In this document: positions 44,730 through 54,238 of the stretch, piece after piece
Layout: each line of letters begins with the position of its first letter
Numbering within the stretch: the stretch's first letter is position 1
From: Candidatus Gastranaerophilales bacterium
GTDB taxonomy: Bacteria; Cyanobacteriota; Vampirovibrionia; Gastranaerophilales; Gastranaerophilaceae
Length of the DNA: 55,135 nucleotides
Assembly: GCA_944326115.1 (NCBI GenBank)
Contig: CALVCQ010000012.1
Coordinates: 1 to 55,135 of the forward strand
Direction of reading: 5' to 3'
Translations under genes and position numbers: made by a program
The notes under the pieces: model-generated
Seen by the model: only the letters and a program-made list of their open reading frames with translations
Told to the model about the DNA's origin: nothing
Databases searched by the model: none

Positions 44730-47700
44730 ATGAAATTTTTTAAAATTTTGAAAAAGCATAAACTTTTTATTTCTCTGAGTTTAACATTCATTCTTGTTTT
44801 GTATTTGCTTTTTATTTTTGCTGTTCCTAATTTAATTAATCTCAATAACTATAAAAAAGATATCCAAAAAATTGTTTATGATACGGCGAAACTTAATCTC
44901 GATTTTTCGGATATGAAAATAGTAACAACCCCCTGCCTGAAAGCAGGTATAAATGCGAAAGGTGTTGTCCTGTCTTATCCTGAAGGAGAAAAAATAGCTT
45001 CACTTAAAGAAGCTGAGGTAAAAATAGCACTTCTTCCTTTGATTTTAAAAACTTTAAAAGTTTCTGATGTATCCGTCAACAGTCCGGAGCTGAATTTTGT
45101 AATTTTGAAAAACGGACAGATTGATATAGTTGATTATATCAATAAAAATATGCCATTACAGCAGGAATCACCTGATACAGCCGCTCAGGAGCTGCCTGTA
45201 AAGATTTCGGCAAAACTTCCTGTTGTTACAATAAAAGATTATTCTTTTGTGATGGTTGATGAAAAGACAAATTATTCTCTGGCGTTAAAGGGAGAGAATT
45301 TTATTTTTGATGATGCTGTTTTAAATAAACATTTCAGGGTTTCTTCAAAAGGTAAATTTCTGATTAACAATGAAGAAAATATCAACTATAATGCACGTGT
45401 AAAAATGTTCTGGCCTGCTGTTTCACAGTCTGAGCCGCAGCAGACAGGAGAAATGCCTCAGATAGATTTTATAAGCGAACTTGTAAAATACAGCCCGAAA
45501 GCTGATATCAATGCTGATATTACCTTAAAAGAACATAACGCTCATACGGACATAAACGGCTATGCAAATCTGGACAAGGTGTCTTTAAAGCTTAACAACA
45601 AAAGACTTCCTGAAAGCTTTGTTCATCTTACGGCGTCAGGTCATGATACAAAGCTGGAATCCGATTTGTACATAAGCCCTTCTGAAAAAGCTCAATTGCT
45701 GGCTGATTTGTCTCACGGACATAAAACAAAAATTGATTTAAAAGTAAAAACAGACAAAATTACTTTTTTAAGCATAAAAAACTTTGCACAGGCATTGTTT
45801 GCTTCTTTTGATATTAAAAATGATATTGATTTGATAAATGTTCAGGGGTATATTCAGTCGGATTTTTCTTTAAAAACTGATTTAAAAGATTTTGAATCCT
45901 CCGGATATTTTAAACTGTCAGACGGTGTAATCACACATAAGACGATACCTGTTTCAATTAAATCATTGTGTGCGGATATTGATTTTGCAAACAATTCTTT
46001 AAACATTACAAAAGCCGGTGCAAATATAAACGGCGCACAAATTAACGCAGAAGGCAAAATTGATGCTTCTTCAAACACAGATATTGCCGTAAAATCGGAT
46101 GATATAAATATAGCACCGCTATTCAACGCTTTTGCGCCTGCAGATTTAAAAAACATGTATCTTTTAAATAGCGGCATACTGAATATTAATTTTGATGCAA
46201 AAGGTAAACTCGATGATATACAGCTTTCTCTTGCTGCAAAAATCAGAAATTTCCTTTTAAAGAGCAAATCTCCGCTGCCGGTAATGAGCTTATCCGCAAA
46301 GGATATGACAGTAGAGGTTGATCCTGAAAATATAAAAATTGTGCCTTTTGATATTCTGTTTAATTCTTCTAAAATTCACATCTCAGGCAGCGTGGAAAAT
46401 TATTTGAAGAATATGAAAATAAATATCTCTGCTGACGGAGATATTCTTGCAAACGATTTAAAAAACCTTCTTCCTAAAGAAACCAGATATTTTGTCGGTG
46501 CAAGCGGAAAAATACCTGTCAGTGCTCTGATTAGAGGCAATGATAAAAAAATAACAGTTGAAGCTCAGGCTTATACAAATTCTTCCAATCATTTTTCACC
46601 TCTTACAGTTAAAAAGATGATTGGAAAATCCGGACTTGTAAATTTTTCGGCAGTTTATTCCAACGATAAATTGAATATTGAAGACGCTTCATTGTATCAG
46701 TCTCCGAAAAATTCTTTCGGCAAAGATTTTTCCGCCAACAAAAAAGGTGCACTAAAAATTGCCGGACTAAACGGACATGTTTCAGATGTTTCAACCGGTC
46801 ATCCTTCTTTAAAAATCAGTTTTTCAATACCCGAATTGCTTGTTTTATCCAGTTCTGTTATGCCGGATGCACAGATAAAAATGAGAGGCGATTTGAGTCT
46901 ATTTGGAGATATGAACAATCCTTCTTTTAACGGTTTCTTCTCAGTAAAGGATGTTTCGCTTCCTGATTTTCTGGTAAAAATTCAAGCTGCGGATATTGAA
47001 CTGAATGACAATCTTATAACCGCAAAAATACAGAATTTTAATATAAATAATACGCCTTTAAATATAGATGCGGTTGCGTCTTCAAAATTTACCAATATAT
47101 TCCTCATCAAATCATTAATACTTACAAGTACAAATTTTGATGCAGACAATATTTTTGCGGCAATGGATAAAATTAACACAAAAATGGCTGCAGCTGGTTC
47201 ATCGGGCAGTACAGCTTCTTCTAATTCATTAGTCTTGCCTGTAAAAATTTCTGACGGGGATTTAAATCTTCAGAAATTTAAAATGAAACAAGCCGGCGGA
47301 AATCTTGAAGCAACAGACGTAACAGGTGATTTTACACTTGTAAATGATTTGTTTAAACTGAATAATTTAAAAGCATCTGTTTTTGACGGCAACATCTCCG
47401 GTGATGTTACTTATAACCTGAAAAATACCGCTGTTACGGCAAAAGTTACAGGTTCTAAAATCAATGCAAATCCTGCAGTGACTGTGTTTGTCGGATTAAA
47501 AGACCAGTTAATCGGCAATATTGATTTTGACGCTGATGTAACATTAAAGGGGCAAACATACGAACAGCAGATGAAAACGTTAAACGGTAAAGTTCATTTT
47601 GAAATGAAAGACGGACAGATGGGCAGTCTGGGCAGGTTCGAAACATTCTTAAAAGCAGACAATCTTCTATCACAAAGCTTTGTTTCGACAAAAATCGGCA

Positions 47701-48437
47701 GCCTTGTATCTGCAGTTGCACCGTACAACACAGGTAAGTTTTCATACCTGAATGGAGATATAAATCTGAAAAACGGAACAGCGTCACTTTCCTCCGTAAA
47801 GATGTCCGGTCCTCACATGGCATTGATACTGACAGGAAACGTAAATGTTCTGTCTATGATTTCATCTCTTGAAATTTTAGGTTCGCTTTCTCCTGAAGTT
47901 ACAGCTGCACTGGGACCTGTTGCGGAGCTGTCAGTAGAAAAATTCGCTTCATTTATACCAAAATTTGGTGCAAAAATAGCTTCCGCACTAAATACCTACA
48001 ATGCAGCGGCTAATAAATCCGTACTGGCTAAGATACCTGCGTTGACACCTGCAAAAGACAATACAAAATCCTTTAAAGTCGTTCTGAACGGAAATTTGAA
48101 CACACCTGCCGGTGCAATTGACAGATTCCAGTGGCTGAATACACCTGAAAAAATTCAGCAGGAACAAGAGGCTTTGCAAGAAGCTGTAGAACCGCAGACA
48201 CCTGCTACAAAAGAAGAAATAAAAGAACAGATAAAAGAAGATATCAAACAGGGTGTTTCAAATGCAATACAGCAGAATGAAAAAGTTCAGGAGCTGAAGC
48301 AAAATAAAGCCGTAAAAACGCTGAGTGATATCTATAATTTTTATAAGAATTCCAAAACAAAAACTCCGACACAAACGGAATCTTCACAGTCTGATACACA
48401 AACTCAAACAACCGGAACTACACAAACAAACGAATAA
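44730..48437 (+). CDS. AsmA-like envelope protein
   Basis: 1,235 residues. N-terminal membrane anchor (KLFISLSLTFILVLYLLFIFAV) followed directly by the AsmA hallmark PNLINLNNYKKDIQKIVYD and KIALLPLILKTLKVSDVSV. Long repetitive beta-strand region, as in the bridge-like groove of AsmA/TamB/YhdP proteins. AsmA C-terminal region: LNGKVHFEMKDGQMGSLGRF and YLNGDINLKNGTASLSSVKM. Tail of about 100 residues is Gln/Thr/Lys-rich and likely disordered. The family links the inner membrane to lipid transport or outer-membrane assembly. The TolC-like gene follows after 3 bases. The preceding GTG at 44724 is an alternative start. Confidence 0.88.
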   Translation: MKFFKILKKHKLFISLSLTFILVLYLLFIFAVPNLINLNNYKKDIQKIVYDTAKLNLDFSDMKIVTTPCLKAGINAKGVVLSYPEGEKIASLKEAEVKIALLPLILKTLKVSDVSVNSPELNFVILKNGQIDIVDYINKNMPLQQESPDTAAQELPVKISAKLPVVTIKDYSFVMVDEKTNYSLALKGENFIFDDAVLNKHFRVSSKGKFLINNEENINYNARVKMFWPAVSQSEPQQTGEMPQIDFISELVKYSPKADINADITLKEHNAHTDINGYANLDKVSLKLNNKRLPESFVHLTASGHDTKLESDLYISPSEKAQLLADLSHGHKTKIDLKVKTDKITFLSIKNFAQALFASFDIKNDIDLINVQGYIQSDFSLKTDLKDFESSGYFKLSDGVITHKTIPVSIKSLCADIDFANNSLNITKAGANINGAQINAEGKIDASSNTDIAVKSDDINIAPLFNAFAPADLKNMYLLNSGILNINFDAKGKLDDIQLSLAAKIRNFLLKSKSPLPVMSLSAKDMTVEVDPENIKIVPFDILFNSSKIHISGSVENYLKNMKINISADGDILANDLKNLLPKETRYFVGASGKIPVSALIRGNDKKITVEAQAYTNSSNHFSPLTVKKMIGKSGLVNFSAVYSNDKLNIEDASLYQSPKNSFGKDFSANKKGALKIAGLNGHVSDVSTGHPSLKISFSIPELLVLSSSVMPDAQIKMRGDLSLFGDMNNPSFNGFFSVKDVSLPDFLVKIQAADIELNDNLITAKIQNFNINNTPLNIDAVASSKFTNIFLIKSLILTSTNFDADNIFAAMDKINTKMAAAGSSGSTASSNSLVLPVKISDGDLNLQKFKMKQAGGNLEATDVTGDFTLVNDLFKLNNLKASVFDGNISGDVTYNLKNTAVTAKVTGSKINANPAVTVFVGLKDQLIGNIDFDADVTLKGQTYEQQMKTLNGKVHFEMKDGQMGSLGRFETFLKADNLLSQSFVSTKIGSLVSAVAPYNTGKFSYLNGDINLKNGTASLSSVKMSGPHMALILTGNVNVLSMISSLEILGSLSPEVTAALGPVAELSVEKFASFIPKFGAKIASALNTYNAAANKSVLAKIPALTPAKDNTKSFKVVLNGNLNTPAGAIDRFQWLNTPEKIQQEQEALQEAVEPQTPATKEEIKEQIKEDIKQGVSNAIQQNEKVQELKQNKAVKTLSDIYNFYKNSKTKTPTQTESSQSDTQTQTTGTTQTNE

Positions 48438-48440
48438 TTT

Positions 48441-49763
48441 ATGTCAAAAAGATTAATAAAAACTGTTTTAATGTACTTTATACTCTGCTTTACAACTTAT
48501 AATGCAGTTTACAGTGCAGAAATAAAGAAGATTGAACTAGATGATGCAATACAGCTTTCACTGTCAAACAATCTTGATTTGCAGTCTGCAAGAATAGAAG
48601 TAGAACTTGCAAAAAACACTGTCGGTATTGCTAACAGATTAAAAAATCCTGAGATAAATTTTTTCTATAACTTAGGACGTGCGGGCAGAAGCGAGCCTAA
48701 TATGCTCGGTATTTCTCAAACTCTTGAGATAGCAAAAAGAGCACCACGCAAAAAACTGGCAAAGTCAGAATTGCTTCAAAAAGAACTGGACGTAAAGACA
48801 GCAGAGTTTACGCTTGAAATGGATGTAAGAGAAACTTATGTTGATCTTGTGGGTGCCAAAACAATATTGAACGACTTGACGGAGCAAAGAGAAATACTGC
48901 AAGAGCTTATTGTGCTTGCACAGAAGAGATATAAAGAAAACAAATGCAGTCAGACAGACGTCATACAGGCTCAAATTGCATTAAATAAACTTGAAACAGA
49001 AATAAATTCCGCAAAAACTTTGCTCAATTTGAGAAGAAACGATTTTAACAAGGCATTAAATATAAAAGATAATAATGTGGTTATTTATGATACAAAAGAG
49101 GATTCTCTGCCAGGGGAAACTGTTTTTATATCTTTAAAAACACCTGACTATAATCAAAAAATGCCGTCGTTTGAAGAAATTGAATCCAGAGCACTGGACA
49201 AAAGATATGATGTAAAACAGGCTAAACAGGCAATAGATGTCGCTCAAAAGAACCTTTCTGTCATTTCAAGACAGCGAATACCTGATATAGAGGTTATGGG
49301 GGGATATTCCTTTCTTCCTTCCACACATACCGATTCAGGAGATTTTGAATCAGGAGCATATGTAGGTGCCAATTTGACAAATATTCCATTGTTATACACT
49401 TATAAACCCGAAATAAAAGCAGCCCAACTGCAGATTGAACGGGCTCAAATAAACTATGAGTCAGTTAAAAATAAAGCACAAAAAGACTTGAGCTCTGCTT
49501 ATGATAAATTTCTTGCCTCAAGAGAGAATTTGATTTTCTACAAACAAAAGCTTGTAAAGGATTCTGAGGATTTGATAAAAATATCTAAGAAAAATTACAA
49601 TGAAGGAAAAGCGGATTTAACCTCTGTAGTTGTTATGGAACAATCTTACAGAGATATTTTGACCGGATATATTATGGCGCTGGCGGATTATTATACTGAC
49701 TGGATAGATTTTTTACGTGAAGTTAACTCGGAGGATTTTGATTTATTTTATAAAAACCTTTAA
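48441..49763 (+). CDS. TolC-like outer-membrane efflux protein
   Basis: 440 residues, usual for the OEP family. Signal peptide (VLMYFILCFTTYNAVYSA, then E), then two OEP repeats with long coiled-coil helices: LDDAIQLSLSNNLDLQSARI, NEINFFYNLG-type strands, YKENKCSQTDVIQAQIALNK, then IESRALDKRYDVKQAKQAI and SKKNYNEGKADLTSVVVMEQ. It forms the trimeric outer-membrane channel of tripartite exporters. No inner-membrane pump or adaptor is adjacent; instead it follows the AsmA-like gene by 3 bases. Confidence 0.93.
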   Translation: MSKRLIKTVLMYFILCFTTYNAVYSAEIKKIELDDAIQLSLSNNLDLQSARIEVELAKNTVGIANRLKNPEINFFYNLGRAGRSEPNMLGISQTLEIAKRAPRKKLAKSELLQKELDVKTAEFTLEMDVRETYVDLVGAKTILNDLTEQREILQELIVLAQKRYKENKCSQTDVIQAQIALNKLETEINSAKTLLNLRRNDFNKALNIKDNNVVIYDTKEDSLPGETVFISLKTPDYNQKMPSFEEIESRALDKRYDVKQAKQAIDVAQKNLSVISRQRIPDIEVMGGYSFLPSTHTDSGDFESGAYVGANLTNIPLLYTYKPEIKAAQLQIERAQINYESVKNKAQKDLSSAYDKFLASRENLIFYKQKLVKDSEDLIKISKKNYNEGKADLTSVVVMEQSYRDILTGYIMALADYYTDWIDFLREVNSEDFDLFYKNL

Positions 49764-49789
49764 TTATTTTCAATTTATTCGGCAGAGTG

Positions 49790-49880
49790 TGTACCACTTT
49801 TAGCTTGAGATGTAGGCGAGTTTACGAGCCATACATATCAGGATACTCTTGAGAACAAGCGGAGTCGCATCAGACACCAT
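49790..49880. repeat. Dispersed repeat T, copy 3
   Basis: Contains GTGTACCACTTTTAGCTTGAG, then TACATATCAGGA and GCATCAGACA, matching blocks of the T copies at 35988-36084 and 36224-36265. It fills the space between two convergent genes and has no ORF. Confidence 0.55.
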
Positions 49881-49894
49881 TATCAATGAAAAAG

Positions 49895-50938
49895 TCAGTC
49901 TTTCACCACTTTATGAAGACCTTTTGGAGAATCCGGATTTTTATCCAGTATATCTGCCATATTACACGCCATCAGCTGCAATGTTAAAAGAGCACCAAAA
50001 ATAGCTTTCATTTTTCTTTTTGTTTTTATATAGATATTTATATCTCCGGATTTAACTTCTTGAACCGATGTTATACAGATAACTTTAGGGTTGTATTCAT
50101 CTTTTATCTTTTTAAGATTTCGAATAGCAAACTTTGCATTTTCCTCATCTATAATTGCAATTACTATTGATTTCTGATTCAAAACAGCAACATGACCGTG
50201 CATAAATTCACCAAAAGGATATGCCATTACATTAAGATAACAGGTTTCCTTCATTTTTAGCGCACCTTCTTTTGCTATAGGGTAATAATTTTTGTTACCA
50301 AGAATTGATATGTTATTAAACTCGGCTGTAAGTGCTGCTGCCTCTTCTATTTTTTTCTCATCAATTTTTATTCTTTCAAGATAAGCAGGAAGCCGTCGCA
50401 TTGTGTTCAAATAACCTGATATATCCTCTCCTTTTTTTGCAACAAGCTTAAGCATAACAAGTATTGAACAAAAAATCTGAGCTGTAAGGGCTTTTGTAGA
50501 TGCAATACTTTTTTCTTCACCGGCATCAGAGAGTATTTTATAATCGCAAAGATTCCACATTGCAGAATCTTTTGCATTTGTTATACACATTGTTTTTACA
50601 CCCTGTTCTTTTATCATTTTAAGAGCATTAAGTGTGTCAGATGTTTCTCCTGACTGAGATACAAATATGTATAGTGAATCATCCGTTATAAAATGTTTTT
50701 TCTGTAGTACAAACTCGCTTGAATACTCATATTCACACGGAATTTGCACATATTCAACAAACAACGGAGCAGCTATGGCAGCACAATTGTATGAAGAACC
50801 GCTGGCAACAATAACAATATTATCAATCTTCTCAGGTAATTCTATATTTATGATATTCTCACCGGTTACATATTTGTCCAGCAGATGTTTTACAACACCG
50901 GGTTCCTCGAAAATCTCTTTTTTCATAATGGAAGTCAT
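49895..50938 (-). CDS. Double SIS-domain amino-sugar phosphate enzyme (GlmS isomerase-like, NagB-II/AgaS type)
   Basis: 347 residues: two SIS domains like the isomerase half of GlmS, but no N-terminal glutaminase domain. Motifs: NIVIVASGSSYNCAAIA, IFVSQSGETSDTLNALK, EKSIASTKALTAQ, KEGALKMKETCYLNVMAYPF and GEFMHGHVAVL (acid/base Glu and His), and C-terminal KNPDSPKGLHKVVKD. The ATG at 50938 has AGAGGG 6 bases upstream. It probably deaminates or isomerises a hexosamine phosphate, as NagB-II or AgaS do. Monocistronic, so the substrate is not shown by context. Confidence 0.85.
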   Translation of the reverse strand: MTSIMKKEIFEEPGVVKHLLDKYVTGENIINIELPEKIDNIVIVASGSSYNCAAIAAPLFVEYVQIPCEYEYSSEFVLQKKHFITDDSLYIFVSQSGETSDTLNALKMIKEQGVKTMCITNAKDSAMWNLCDYKILSDAGEEKSIASTKALTAQIFCSILVMLKLVAKKGEDISGYLNTMRRLPAYLERIKIDEKKIEEAAALTAEFNNISILGNKNYYPIAKEGALKMKETCYLNVMAYPFGEFMHGHVAVLNQKSIVIAIIDEENAKFAIRNLKKIKDEYNPKVICITSVQEVKSGDINIYIKTKRKMKAIFGALLTLQLMACNMADILDKNPDSPKGLHKVVKD

Positions 50939-51035
50939 ATACAGCCCTCTAAATATCGCTATCACTACATAATATATCGGTAAAAAGTATAATAAAGTTT
51001 AGCAGTATTTAAAAAATATTAAGATATATGTACGA

Positions 51036-51695
51036 TTAATTATTTAAAAGCTCTTCAAAATTATCTTGAGCATATTTATACAAATCTTTGATTTTATTTT
51101 CGACTGTTAATCTGTATTCTTCAGCCTGTTCAGGAGAACAATCAGAAGCTACATATATAGGTTCGCCATAAACGGCAATGGTTTTTACACCAAGCAGAGG
51201 GAACCGAAACTTATCCCAGGTATTAAATTTCAATAGCCATTTTGAAGGAGAATACCAGACCACAGGTACAATCGGAACCTGAGATATTTTTGCAATATTA
51301 ATTACGCCTTCTTTTACTACTCCAAAAGGACCTCTGGGTCCGTCTATAGTGATAGCCGCACATTCACCCTGTTCCAGTTTTTCCAGAAGAGCAAGCGATG
51401 CAGCAGTGCCTGAACGTTTAGACGATCCTCTCACTACTTTTATCCCCATGTGTTCTGTCGCAGCAGCTATAATATCTCCATCATTTGATTTTGATATCAT
51501 AACATTAAGATTGCCTCTGTCCTCATTTGCATACAGTGCACATTGATGAGCATGCCAGAGCGCAAATATTACAGGCTTTTGTTTGGGATAATTTATATTT
51601 TTGCAATTGTAAAAAAGACTTTCAAAAGCATAAAAATGCTTTAAAACGAAAGATAAAAATGCAACCCATTTACGTTTGTCCGTATTTCTAAACAT
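51036..51695 (-). CDS. DUF374 lysophospholipid-acyltransferase-like protein
   Basis: 219 residues, normal for DUF374. Motifs: PVIFALWHAHQ (acyltransferase His-containing block), VMISKSNDGDIIAAATEHMG, VVRGSSKRSGTAA, and AITIDGPRGPFGVVKEGVI with IVPVVWY. Family members sit at the inner membrane and are often linked to lipid A/Kdo or outer-membrane lipid synthesis in Gram-negatives. It supports an outer membrane with acylated glycolipid here (inference). Confidence 0.9.
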   Translation of the reverse strand: MFRNTDKRKWVAFLSFVLKHFYAFESLFYNCKNINYPKQKPVIFALWHAHQCALYANEDRGNLNVMISKSNDGDIIAAATEHMGIKVVRGSSKRSGTAASLALLEKLEQGECAAITIDGPRGPFGVVKEGVINIAKISQVPIVPVVWYSPSKWLLKFNTWDKFRFPLLGVKTIAVYGEPIYVASDCSPEQAEEYRLTVENKIKDLYKYAQDNFEELLNN

Positions 51696-51761
51696 AAGGT
51701 TATGTTACAACAAACAAAAAGTTTTTGCATACATCTGACAGTGTAAAAAGGAAGCGGGCAA

Positions 51762-51929
51762 TTATGCTCTTCTCATTAAATCAGACAATTTTACCTCTTT
51801 ATTAACTTTTTTTCTTGTCTTTTTTACTATTTGTTTTCTTGCTTTTTTAAATCCGCTTAAGCCGACTACTGTTGCTTTTTCTTCTTTGATTAACAAAAGT
51901 TCTTTCATTAAATCAACAATTTCTCTCAC
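51762..51929 (-). CDS. Small basic protein, function unknown
   Basis: About 55 residues, very rich in Lys/Arg: MREIVDLMKELLLIKEEKAT..., GFKKARKQIVKKTRKKVNKE, ending SDLMRRA. A GTG at 51929 has AAGGA 7 bases upstream; an ATG at 51962 would add 11 residues but has no visible ribosome site. Charge suggests nucleic-acid or ribosome contact, but it is not a recognised ribosomal protein. Confidence 0.55.
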   Translation of the reverse strand: MREIVDLMKELLLIKEEKATVVGLSGFKKARKQIVKKTRKKVNKEVKLSDLMRRA

Positions 51930-52135
51930 TTTTGAATCCTTTCTTTTCCGCAAACCATACATTCAACAGGTTTAGACTACTGTTTATGTTTTGCTCAAAA
52001 AACATAAATTTTGTATATGCCTGCAATAAATGACGCTGTATTTATTAAAAATCATTTTATAAGGTTGCTTTCACAAAAATAATGTAAAATACAATATAAC
52101 TTTTTTTTAGCTCCGGTTATGATATATTTGTGACT

Positions 52136-52861
52136 ATGAATAAAGATGTTCAAATGATAAATAAAATAGAAACAGATATTGAAAAAGCTGCTAAATTTTG
52201 CGAAAAGAAATATTCTACAGAAGAGATTTTTAATATATTAAAAATCTCTTCAATTGATTATCCGGAAAAAGACATTGAAAAACAGATGTGTATTTTTAAA
52301 ATTGCTGAAATCTCTTCTCAAGAAGAAGCGGATATACTTGTTTTTCACTTAACAAACCACCCCGCACTGATAAGAGACGCATGTGCAAATAAGATTAATG
52401 AACTTTTAAAACAGGAAAAATTTTGCATATTTTTTCAGACAAAAGAGATAGCAGATAGTTTTTTAAACGCAGTTAACGATATAAATCCAAATATTTGCCG
52501 TTTAATAATAGAGATTTTGCCATGTCTAAAAGAAAAAGAGTATTTTTTGACAGGTTTATACAAAAGAATTGATTATGTTTTTGGAGAACTGGAAAAACTA
52601 AAAAGGAGCAACTGGTATACAAAAAAACTTTTTAATCTTTACTGGTGTTTAGAAGCACTAGCAAACCTGAAAGCACCTGTTGATAAAAGACTGGAAAAAG
52701 CTTTGATAAAAGCAGGAAATTTTAAAGATTATACAATTAGAGAAAAAACAGCGATGGTATTGCATTATATTAGGGAAACAAATCCGGAATTAGAGACCTT
52801 AAAAGAAAAATTAAAACAGGATGAAAATTTTTATGTAAAAAGATATTCACAACAATGGTAA
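52136..52861 (+). CDS. Hypothetical helical-repeat protein
   Basis: 241 residues, all-alpha, with HEAT-like helix pairs (ADILVFHLTNHPALIRDACA; ICRLIIEILPCLKEKEYF; LFNLYWCLEALANLKAPVDK; TIREKTAMVLHYIRETNPEL). No signal peptide, so cytoplasmic. No ribosome-binding site is visible; TATGAT lies about 24 bases before the ATG, so the message may be leaderless or nearly so. GTG 52130 is an alternative start. Probably a protein-interaction module. Confidence 0.65.
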   Translation: MNKDVQMINKIETDIEKAAKFCEKKYSTEEIFNILKISSIDYPEKDIEKQMCIFKIAEISSQEEADILVFHLTNHPALIRDACANKINELLKQEKFCIFFQTKEIADSFLNAVNDINPNICRLIIEILPCLKEKEYFLTGLYKRIDYVFGELEKLKRSNWYTKKLFNLYWCLEALANLKAPVDKRLEKALIKAGNFKDYTIREKTAMVLHYIRETNPELETLKEKLKQDENFYVKRYSQQW

Positions 52862-52878
52862 AGATATATAACGATTCC

Positions 52879-52907
52879 TTGCAACTGATTATTTATACTG
52901 GTAAAAT
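52879..52907 (+). promoter_or_regulatory. Promoter of the SLH protein gene
   Basis: TTGCAA (52879-52884), a 17-base spacer and TAAAAT (52902-52907). The -35 and spacer match those of the adhE promoter. Confidence 0.6.
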
Positions 52908-52950
52908 CAAGCATAAGAACACATAGTGTTTAGATATTAAGGAGAAATTT

Positions 52951-54105
52951 ATGAAGAAAATTTTAACAAAAGCTTTGATGCTTGCTGTGGTTTTCGGATT
53001 TACTTCTGCTGTATCTTTTGCAAAAGAATACGGAGATTTGCCGAAAGATCACTGGGCATACAAACAAATTCAAATTTTAACAGACTTTAATGTTGTAGTC
53101 GGATATCCTGACGGAAACTATCGTCCCGATCAAAATGTTACAAGGGCTGAATTTGCAACAATAGTAGTTAAAGCTTTTGATCAGCAAAATGCAGATATTA
53201 AACAGCCGGCAAAATTTACTGATGTTAAAGAAGGCGATTGGTTCTACAGTATGGTGCAAAGAGCCGTTATGTTTGACCTTTTAAAAGGGTATCCTGACGG
53301 ACATTTTGACCCGTACGGCAACGTATCAAGAGGACACGTAATATCTACCACTGTCAATGCTTTAACAACAGAAACAATTTCCAACAAAAAAGCATTGGAA
53401 ATTCTGGAAAACAGCTATGATGACTACCAGCACATTCCTGATTGGCTGATTATTGCGGCAGGCAAAGCTGAAATTCTCGGAATGGTGGTAAAAGAGCCGG
53501 GTGAAGAAAATGTTATTAACGCAGACAGACCGGCTACCAGAGCCGAACTAGCCGCATTTGTCGTAAAAATGCTCGAGCAGGCAAAACTTAACCCTAATGA
53601 AAAATTAAAAGAAGCAATGAGTCCGAGAATGGCAGAAGGTATCATTATCCCGACAACTACACTTGACGGATATATAGCCACTATACCCGCCGGAACAGTT
53701 ATTCCGATTATGGTACTAAACAAGGAAATCACCTGCAGAAAATCAAAAGTCGGAGATGAATTCCTTTCCAAATTGCCAAAAAATCTTGTTACACCTGAAA
53801 AATATCTGCTTCTTGTGGAAAATGATGCACTGACAGGTAAAATTGCCAATGTTAAAGTAGGCAGATTGTTCGTCAGAAACGGTGAAGTAACAATGGAAAC
53901 AGATACAATAACAACCGACAGAAATCAGACAGCCGCTTTCTGCGGGGAAGCTCTCGGCGGATACAGACCGGAAGGTTTCTGGAAAACATTGTATTTAAAA
54001 ATCATAAAAGGACACAAAATTCAGATTAAAGAAGGAGAAATACTCAATCTGAAACTGAAAAAACCTGTAAGAATAGACCTTACAAACGGTATGATTCTTG
54101 AATAG
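52951..54105 (+). CDS. S-layer-homology (SLH) domain envelope protein
   Basis: 384 residues. Signal peptide (ALMLAVVFGFTSAVSFA, then K), then three SLH domains over about 27-210: DLPKDHWAYKQIQILTDFNV with VGYPDGNYRPDQNVTRAEFA; DVKEGDWFYSMVQRAV with GYPDGHFDPYGNVSRGHVI; and PDWLIIAAGKAEILG with NADRPATRAELAAFVVKML. SLH domains bind secondary cell-wall polymers on peptidoglycan. The C-terminal beta domain has ATIPAGTVIPIMVLNKEITC and KSKVGDEFLSKLPKNL. No porin barrel follows, unlike cyanobacterial SLH porins. AAGGAG precedes the ATG. The strong promoter suggests high expression. Confidence 0.93.
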   Translation: MKKILTKALMLAVVFGFTSAVSFAKEYGDLPKDHWAYKQIQILTDFNVVVGYPDGNYRPDQNVTRAEFATIVVKAFDQQNADIKQPAKFTDVKEGDWFYSMVQRAVMFDLLKGYPDGHFDPYGNVSRGHVISTTVNALTTETISNKKALEILENSYDDYQHIPDWLIIAAGKAEILGMVVKEPGEENVINADRPATRAELAAFVVKMLEQAKLNPNEKLKEAMSPRMAEGIIIPTTTLDGYIATIPAGTVIPIMVLNKEITCRKSKVGDEFLSKLPKNLVTPEKYLLLVENDALTGKIANVKVGRLFVRNGEVTMETDTITTDRNQTAAFCGEALGGYRPEGFWKTLYLKIIKGHKIQIKEGEILNLKLKKPVRIDLTNGMILE

Positions 54106-54129
54106 AAAAGGTTTAAGATATCTTATAAT

Positions 54130-54166
54130 AAAGACCGGGATTTTAACAATCTCGGTCTTTTAATTT
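54130..54166 (+). terminator. Intrinsic terminator of the SLH gene
   Basis: 13-bp stem AAAGACCGGGATT/AATCTCGGTCTTT with one G-U pair and a 5-base loop, then a T-rich tail. It lies 25 bases after the stop. Confidence 0.88.
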
Positions 54167-54238
54167 ATTTAATAAAAAAATACTAAAGTTTTTTGATACT
54201 TTACCGATACTAATAATACAAACAAACGGAGAGAATAT

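Noticed and set aside
49895-50938. Full glucosamine-fructose-6-phosphate aminotransferase (glmS)
   Set aside because: There is no N-terminal glutaminase domain; only the two SIS domains are present.
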